A stretch of DNA of 64,000 nt, taken from Flavobacterium sp. (lineage in GTDB: Bacteria > Bacteroidota > Bacteroidia > Flavobacteriales > Flavobacteriaceae). Positions within the stretch are counted from its first letter, which is position 1, and each line of letters opens with the position of its first letter. The notes beneath the pieces were generated by a model. The model did not search any database and was not told the DNA's origin. It saw only the letters and a list, made by a program, of their open reading frames with translations. The DNA lies in assembly GCF_029945805.1 (NCBI RefSeq), contig NZ_JAQSDH010000045.1:1-64000 (forward strand), written 5' to 3'. Both the position numbers and the translations under genes were made by a program. Of this stretch, positions 59,388-64,000 are shown piece by piece.

Positions 59388-62300
59388 ATGCAAAAAAATT
59401 ACCTACAAAAAAACCTTGTATTATCGTTCTTGTTATTCGTATCATTTAATTTAAATGTTTCCGGTCAATCTAGAGGTGGAAAAGATTCAGGAAAACACAG
59501 TGATTTTTCAAAAAGAACTTCCATTAAAAACGCATCACGTACAACACAACCCGCACAACCAAGTACACAAGCCACAGCTACTATTACCGCTTGTGATACG
59601 TATACTTGGTCTGAAAATGGACAAACCTACACTACAAGTGGCATCTATACTTCAGGTGGTGGAATTACCCAACTTTTTTCAGATCAGACCGATTGGAATA
59701 CTTCAGCTACAACGAACGGGGCGACTATTTCAACAAATAATTTAGCTGGAATTCCTGCTACAGCATCCATAAACTTAACTTTAGGTTCTGTAAACATAAG
59801 CATGAATGCACCAAGCGGTATGTATTCTAGCGGAAGTGCTGTTGGTGCCAACAATCCAAACGAAGCGGTAACTATTACTTTTAGTCCCGGTGTTTATGGT
59901 GTTTCTGCCAATTATTTTACTGCCGATGTGAATGACAATATTATATCGGGAAACATTACTGCAACCTATTCTGACGGTCAGACTGATAGTCGAACGGTAA
60001 CTACCGATACCGAGGATTTTGGCTATTTCGCCGTTACACCTATAACAAGTATCGTTCTTTCATCAACAGATATTACACGATATATTTCGTTGAAAAACTT
60101 AAGCATTGCTACTAATCCAACTTCTACAGAAGTGTTGGATTTGACAATTAATCCTATTGTAATCCCAACATTTGCAGTAATTAATCCAATTTGTCTCGGA
60201 GATAGTTTATTACCATTACCGACAACTTCAGTTAATGGAATTCCTGGAACTTGGGCTCCAGCATTAGATCCAACCACTACCACAACTTATACCTTTACAC
60301 CAGATAGCGGCGAGTGCGCCTCAACCAAAACCGTCACTATTATTGTAAATCCGATTTCTACTTACACAGATCCATTTGTAGCCTGTACAAGTTACACCTG
60401 GCCTGTAAATGGACAAACGTATACAACAAGTGGTTTATATTCTACATCGATTGGTCTTACTGATACTCAAGAAATTGATGATTTAGCATTATGGTTAGAG
60501 CAGGGTTATTCCTTTAATTCGACTATTAACGGAGATAGCTTAGAAAATCAAAATTCAGGCAGTCAAATAATTGTGCCTTTTGGGCCCATAGCAGCTACTT
60601 TGACCGCTCCAGGCGGAATGTATTCAAGTGGCGATTTTGTTGGGACTCTTAATCCAAATAACACTTTGACAATAAATTTCAGCTCACCTGTTTATGGTGT
60701 TTCTGGAGATTATTTTACAACCGATCTAAATGACAATATTATATCCGGAAATATAACGGTTACTTATTTTACTAATGGCCACGTTCAAAGCAGAACAGTT
60801 ACAACGGATAGCGATAGATTTGGCTATTTTGACAACAACTTAATCACTAAAATAGAAATCAGCACAACTACTACTGTGCCTAATCATTATATTGCTATAA
60901 AAAATCTAATTATTGCCTCTGATCCTCATAGTTGCAGTACGGACACTTTAGATTTGACTATCAATAACGGACCCGCTCCGGGAGATACTTTAGCAACAGC
61001 AGTAGACGTTGTCGGAACTAATTATAATACTATTGGAAATAACCTAGCCGTAAATTGCTATACGGATACTGGCGGAGAATTATCACCAGATGTTTGGTAT
61101 AAAGTAACTTTGAGTCCGTGCGCGACGGCGCTAAGTGTTGATACTTGTACCGGCTCCAATTTTGATACGATTTTGACGGTATTTGCAGCAGATGGATCAA
61201 CAGAATTAGCCTATAGCGACGATGACTGTCCGAATGTGAATAGTTTTCAATCTGCCATAAACGACTTAGATGTTACAAGTGAAGATGTTGTTTATGTTAA
61301 GGTAGAAGGCTATTTTGGTTTAAATAATGAGCAAGGAACTTTCGGGCTAAATATTATACAAACCTTGTCCACACAAGAAATAACAACCTTTGATGCCGTT
61401 GCGCCAATTTGTAACGGAGATACTTTATCGGCATTGCCAACAACATCAACTAACGGGTATACTGGAACTTGGTCTCCAACGTTAGATAATACGCAAACTA
61501 CTACTTATACTTTCACTCCTGATTCAGGTCAATGTGCTACAGATGCTTCATTAACGATTACCGTAAATCAAAAAATAACGCCAACCTTTACTGCCGTAAC
61601 GCCAATTTGTAACGGAGATACTTTATCGGCATTGCCAACAACATCAACTAACGGGTATACTGGAACTTGGTCTCCAACGTTAGATAATACGCAAACTACA
61701 ACTTATACTTTCACTTCTGATTCAGGTCAATGTGCGACAGATGCTTCATTAACGATTACCGTAAATCAAAAAGTAACGCCAACCTTTACTGCCGTAACTC
61801 CAATTTGTAACGGAGATACTTTATCGGCATTGCCAACAACATCAACTAACGGGTATACTGGAACTTGGTCACCTGCTTTAGATAATACGCAAACTACAAC
61901 TTATACTTTCACTTCTGATTCAGGTCAATGTGCGACAGATGCTTCATTAACCATTACCGTAAATCAAAAAGTAACGCCAACCTTTACTGCCGTAACGCCA
62001 ATTTGTAACGGAGATACTTTATCGGTATTGCCAACAACATCAACTAACGGGTATACTGGAACTTGGTCACCTGCTTTAGATAATACGCAAACTACAACTT
62101 ATACTTTCACTTCTGATTCAGGTCAATGTGCGACAGATGCTTCATTAACCATTACCGTAAATCAAAAAGTAACGCCAACCTTTACTGCCGTAACGCCAAT
62201 TTGTAACGGAGATACTTTATCGGTATTGCCAACAACATCAATAAATGGATATACTGGAACTTGGTCTCCAACGTTAGATAATACGGCTACTACAACGTAC

Positions 62301-62861
62301 ACATTTACTCCTGCTTCAGGACAATGTGCTGGAACGACAACTATCACGATTACAGTTCACACAACAGCAACTCCAACAGGAAATGCTTCGCAATCTTTTG
62401 ATGTAACTGATTTAAATAATGCAACAATTGCTGATCTTGTGATAAGTCAACCTAATGTGAATTGGTATGCATCACTTGCGGATGTTCTTTTATTAAATAA
62501 TCCTTTACCACTTTCTACTGTTTTAAACAATGGAGCCACTTATTATGCAGTCGCTTTTTCTGCAACTTGTCCAAGTCAACCCTTTGCGGTTACGGTTACA
62601 GTTACTTTAGGAGCTGGTGAATTTGATGATTTACATTTCAATTATTATCCAAATCCAACCTCATCTGTTTTGAATATTAGTTATTCGAAAGTCATTACTA
62701 AAGTTACTTTGATCAGTATGCTTGGCCAGATTTTAATGAGTCAGGATGCTAATGCAACTGAAGTTCAATTGGACTTATCGCGTTTGGCTGATGCAACTTA
62801 TTTTGTAAAAGTTTTTGCAGATGATAAAGAGAAAATGATCAAGATTATCAAACAGAGATAG
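59388..62861 (+). CDS. Large T9SS-secreted protein with tandem Ig-like repeats
   Basis: The 1157-residue protein has a signal peptide (about 1-27). Two long related modules of roughly 180 residues each follow (about 60-245 and 335-510), sharing GQTYTTSGIY/LY, MYSSG, NDNIISGN and DSRTVTTD-like blocks. Next is a PPC-like module, then five tandem 66-residue units, each with PICNGDTLS(A/V)LPTTS, TGTWSP(T/A)LDN and QCATDASLTITVNQK. A type A sorting domain (YYPNPTSSVLNISY to the end) closes it. It is likely a surface adhesin or matrix protein exported by T9SS. The 198-bp units are nearly identical at the DNA level, implying recent copying. Confidence 0.85.
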   Translation: MQKNYLQKNLVLSFLLFVSFNLNVSGQSRGGKDSGKHSDFSKRTSIKNASRTTQPAQPSTQATATITACDTYTWSENGQTYTTSGIYTSGGGITQLFSDQTDWNTSATTNGATISTNNLAGIPATASINLTLGSVNISMNAPSGMYSSGSAVGANNPNEAVTITFSPGVYGVSANYFTADVNDNIISGNITATYSDGQTDSRTVTTDTEDFGYFAVTPITSIVLSSTDITRYISLKNLSIATNPTSTEVLDLTINPIVIPTFAVINPICLGDSLLPLPTTSVNGIPGTWAPALDPTTTTTYTFTPDSGECASTKTVTIIVNPISTYTDPFVACTSYTWPVNGQTYTTSGLYSTSIGLTDTQEIDDLALWLEQGYSFNSTINGDSLENQNSGSQIIVPFGPIAATLTAPGGMYSSGDFVGTLNPNNTLTINFSSPVYGVSGDYFTTDLNDNIISGNITVTYFTNGHVQSRTVTTDSDRFGYFDNNLITKIEISTTTTVPNHYIAIKNLIIASDPHSCSTDTLDLTINNGPAPGDTLATAVDVVGTNYNTIGNNLAVNCYTDTGGELSPDVWYKVTLSPCATALSVDTCTGSNFDTILTVFAADGSTELAYSDDDCPNVNSFQSAINDLDVTSEDVVYVKVEGYFGLNNEQGTFGLNIIQTLSTQEITTFDAVAPICNGDTLSALPTTSTNGYTGTWSPTLDNTQTTTYTFTPDSGQCATDASLTITVNQKITPTFTAVTPICNGDTLSALPTTSTNGYTGTWSPTLDNTQTTTYTFTSDSGQCATDASLTITVNQKVTPTFTAVTPICNGDTLSALPTTSTNGYTGTWSPALDNTQTTTYTFTSDSGQCATDASLTITVNQKVTPTFTAVTPICNGDTLSVLPTTSTNGYTGTWSPALDNTQTTTYTFTSDSGQCATDASLTITVNQKVTPTFTAVTPICNGDTLSVLPTTSINGYTGTWSPTLDNTATTTYTFTPASGQCAGTTTITITVHTTATPTGNASQSFDVTDLNNATIADLVISQPNVNWYASLADVLLLNNPLPLSTVLNNGATYYAVAFSATCPSQPFAVTVTVTLGAGEFDDLHFNYYPNPTSSVLNISYSKVITKVTLISMLGQILMSQDANATEVQLDLSRLADATYFVKVFADDKEKMIKIIKQR
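61390..62360 (+). repeat. Five tandem 198-bp coding repeats
   Basis: The segment CAATTTGTAACGGAGATACT recurs at 61405, 61603, 61801, 61999 and 62197, exactly 198 bases apart. The units differ at a handful of positions; the fifth degrades after its first half. The length is a multiple of three and every unit is in frame. Confidence 0.95.
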
Positions 62862-62875
62862 TTTTATTAAATAGC

Positions 62876-62907
62876 AAAAGGCTGTCGTTACTGACAGCCT
62901 TTTTTAG
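62876..62907. terminator. Bidirectional terminator between the T9SS gene and the GH2 gene
   Basis: AAAAGGCTGTC and GACAGCCTTTT form a perfect 11-bp stem around a 6-base loop with T residues after it. It overlaps the stop codon of the convergent GH2 gene. Confidence 0.9.
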
Positions 62908-64000
62908 TTTAATGTATCAAATAAAGATTTTACTTTTATCTTTTGAATTGGATTGGAAAGTTTAATTTGTACTTTTAGATTTGGAAGTACATCAAAATAG
63001 TTGTCACTAAAAAAAGTGTATTGTTCCGATGATAAATAAACATTTTTAGCTAAAACATCCGAAGAAACTTCATAAGTCAATTCGTCAATTTTTTTTATTT
63101 GGATAGTTGGTTTACTTAGTTGTAAGTCTCTTGGTTTACCAAAGAAATAATTAGAAGTTGCATCTCTAAACTGAACATTTAAAACAACTTCTTGCAAATC
63201 GAATTTTGAAAAATCAGCTTTAGGAATTTGAAATACAATCGAACTAGTATTATCTTCTACGTAGATTTCTTTTGAAGCATTCCAAAGTAATTTTCCATCC
63301 AACGAGGTCAATTCTAAAACTATTTTATCTGAATATTTTTGTAAAGTATCGTTTACGAGATAAACTTTATAAAAATCATCTTCTTCATTTACAGAAAGAA
63401 GCATGTTTTTATAACTCCGTTTCACTTGATACTGAAAGGCTTTCCAATGGCCATAATAATCTACCGAACTCCACGAAGTTACTGGCCAACAATCGTTGAA
63501 TTGCCAATATAACGTTCCCATACAATAAGGTTTCGCTCTTCGATGCGCTTCGATTGCTGTTTTCATTCCATCCGCTTGAAGCAATTGCGAAATATAATTA
63601 TAATCCTCAAAATCCTTTGGAACATTGTAATCACGGGCCATGTATTCGTTGATGGTTTCGTACCCTGTTGGATGCTTTTGATGGTTCTTAATCGCTTCCG
63701 AAGTTAAATTCAAATCGTTTTGAGGAACAACTTTTTGCAAGGTTTCCAAATTTGGCATTCCTTGAAAACCATATTCACTCATGAAACGCCCGACTTTCTT
63801 TTTATAGATTTCAAAAGGTTCTTTTCCCCACCAAACTCCCCAATAATGCGAATCGCCTTGTGACATGCTTTCCTTTTTTCCCCAACCAATCGAAGGTGAT
63901 GAAGGCCAATAAATTGCCTTGTTTTTGGGCGATAAACTATCCAATGTTTTTGGAATAAGTTGATGAAACAACTTCTCATAATCGTTCCAAACTTTAGTAG
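62904..64000 (-). CDS. GH2 beta-mannosidase, 3' part (5' end outside the window)
   Basis: The reading frame continues past the listed start to the window edge (TKVWNDYEKLF before FHQLIPK), so this is a partial gene of at least 365 residues. Family marks of GH2 beta-mannosidases are YWPSSPS, then FMSEYGFQGMPN with the catalytic nucleophile Glu, and MGTLYWQFNDCWPVTSWSSVDYYGHWKAFQY. After these come the C-terminal beta domains. The acid/base Glu would be in the missing part. It should hydrolyse terminal beta-mannosides. It converges with the T9SS gene at a shared terminator. Confidence 0.9.
   Translation of the reverse strand, partial: TKVWNDYEKLFHQLIPKTLDSLSPKNKAIYWPSSPSIGWGKKESMSQGDSHYWGVWWGKEPFEIYKKKVGRFMSEYGFQGMPNLETLQKVVPQNDLNLTSEAIKNHQKHPTGYETINEYMARDYNVPKDFEDYNYISQLLQADGMKTAIEAHRRAKPYCMGTLYWQFNDCWPVTSWSSVDYYGHWKAFQYQVKRSYKNMLLSVNEEDDFYKVYLVNDTLQKYSDKIVLELTSLDGKLLWNASKEIYVEDNTSSIVFQIPKADFSKFDLQEVVLNVQFRDATSNYFFGKPRDLQLSKPTIQIKKIDELTYEVSSDVLAKNVYLSSEQYTFFSDNYFDVLPNLKVQIKLSNPIQKIKVKSLFDTLN

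Noticed and set aside
61390-62360. CRISPR array
   Set aside because: The 198-bp units are contiguous, in frame and protein-coding; there are no spacers.
1-64000. Prophage, IS element, tRNA or rRNA gene inside the window
   Set aside because: I found no transposase, integrase, phage structural gene, or recognisable tRNA/rRNA sequence; only promoters that may lead to an rRNA operon beyond the left edge.

Overview
The window is a stretch of a low-GC chromosome from a member of the Bacteroidota, almost certainly a Flavobacterium or close relative. The evidence is the gliding motility gene gldA, two proteins with Por/type IX secretion (T9SS) C-terminal sorting domains, a GLPGLI-family pair beside a TonB-dependent receptor, a methionine synthase split into two genes, kynurenine-pathway genes, and promoters of the Bacteroidetes type (-7 TAnnTTTG, -33 TTG). 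No phage, IS transposase, CRISPR array, tRNA or rRNA gene is visible inside the window.

Layout. 1-570: three tandem strong promoters fire leftward out of the window, probably into an rRNA or other stable-RNA operon. 0.6-7.5 kb: a LolC/E-like permease, a NamZ-like muramidase lipoprotein, a PH-domain protein, a YkgJ-type Cys-cluster protein, a methyltransferase, a T9SS beta-propeller, a secreted double TonB_C protein and queE. 7.6-13.4 kb: a leftward ExbB-ExbD-ExbD-TonB operon that continues into a PstS-like lipoprotein and a TPR protein. 14-30 kb: a HerA-like ATPase, cupin, kmo, penicillin acylase, Tat/lipoprotein amidase, Lrp regulator with a divergent Cys/Met PLP enzyme, glycine-zipper lipoprotein, agmatinase-family enzyme, kynU and queA. 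28.6-31 kb: a mazG-like gene, a four-helix-bundle protein, an SMR exporter and aroA. 31-37 kb: three consecutive DUF3857/transglutaminase-like genes, two without catalytic residues. 37-44.4 kb: dtd, rsgA, a small secreted protein, DAHP synthase/chorismate mutase, an M28 peptidase, gldA, a DUF2807 lipoprotein and a PagL-like lipid A deacylase. 44.6-51.7 kb: a methionine/SAM regulon (metF, metH in two pieces, metK). 51.7-56.2 kb: a TonB-dependent receptor with two GLPGLI proteins. 56.4-64 kb: a DUF389 membrane protein, a hypothetical protein overlapping a deoxynucleoside kinase, a giant repeat-bearing T9SS protein and the 3' part of a GH2 beta-mannosidase.

Most striking points. (1) metH carries an in-frame insertion of about 428 bp that encodes a DUF559 (Vsr-like PD-(D/E)XK) nuclease-like domain, bounded by GC-rich inverted repeats, exactly at a domain linker. 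(2) A family of about six interspersed 100-140 bp elements has conserved flanks around a central stem whose sequence differs in every copy but is always self-complementary. (3) A roughly 25-bp repeat (core CTTCGACTGCGCTCAG) is scattered through intergenic DNA and also sits in frame inside aroA and metH; aroA also holds several in-frame minisatellites. (4) The metH/metK divergent region carries two different SAM riboswitch classes on opposite strands: SAM-I for metH-metF and a SAM-II-like element for metK. Together these suggest a genome shaped by small repeat elements that spread into coding sequence without breaking reading frames. All assignments come from reading the sequence; no database search or folding program was run.
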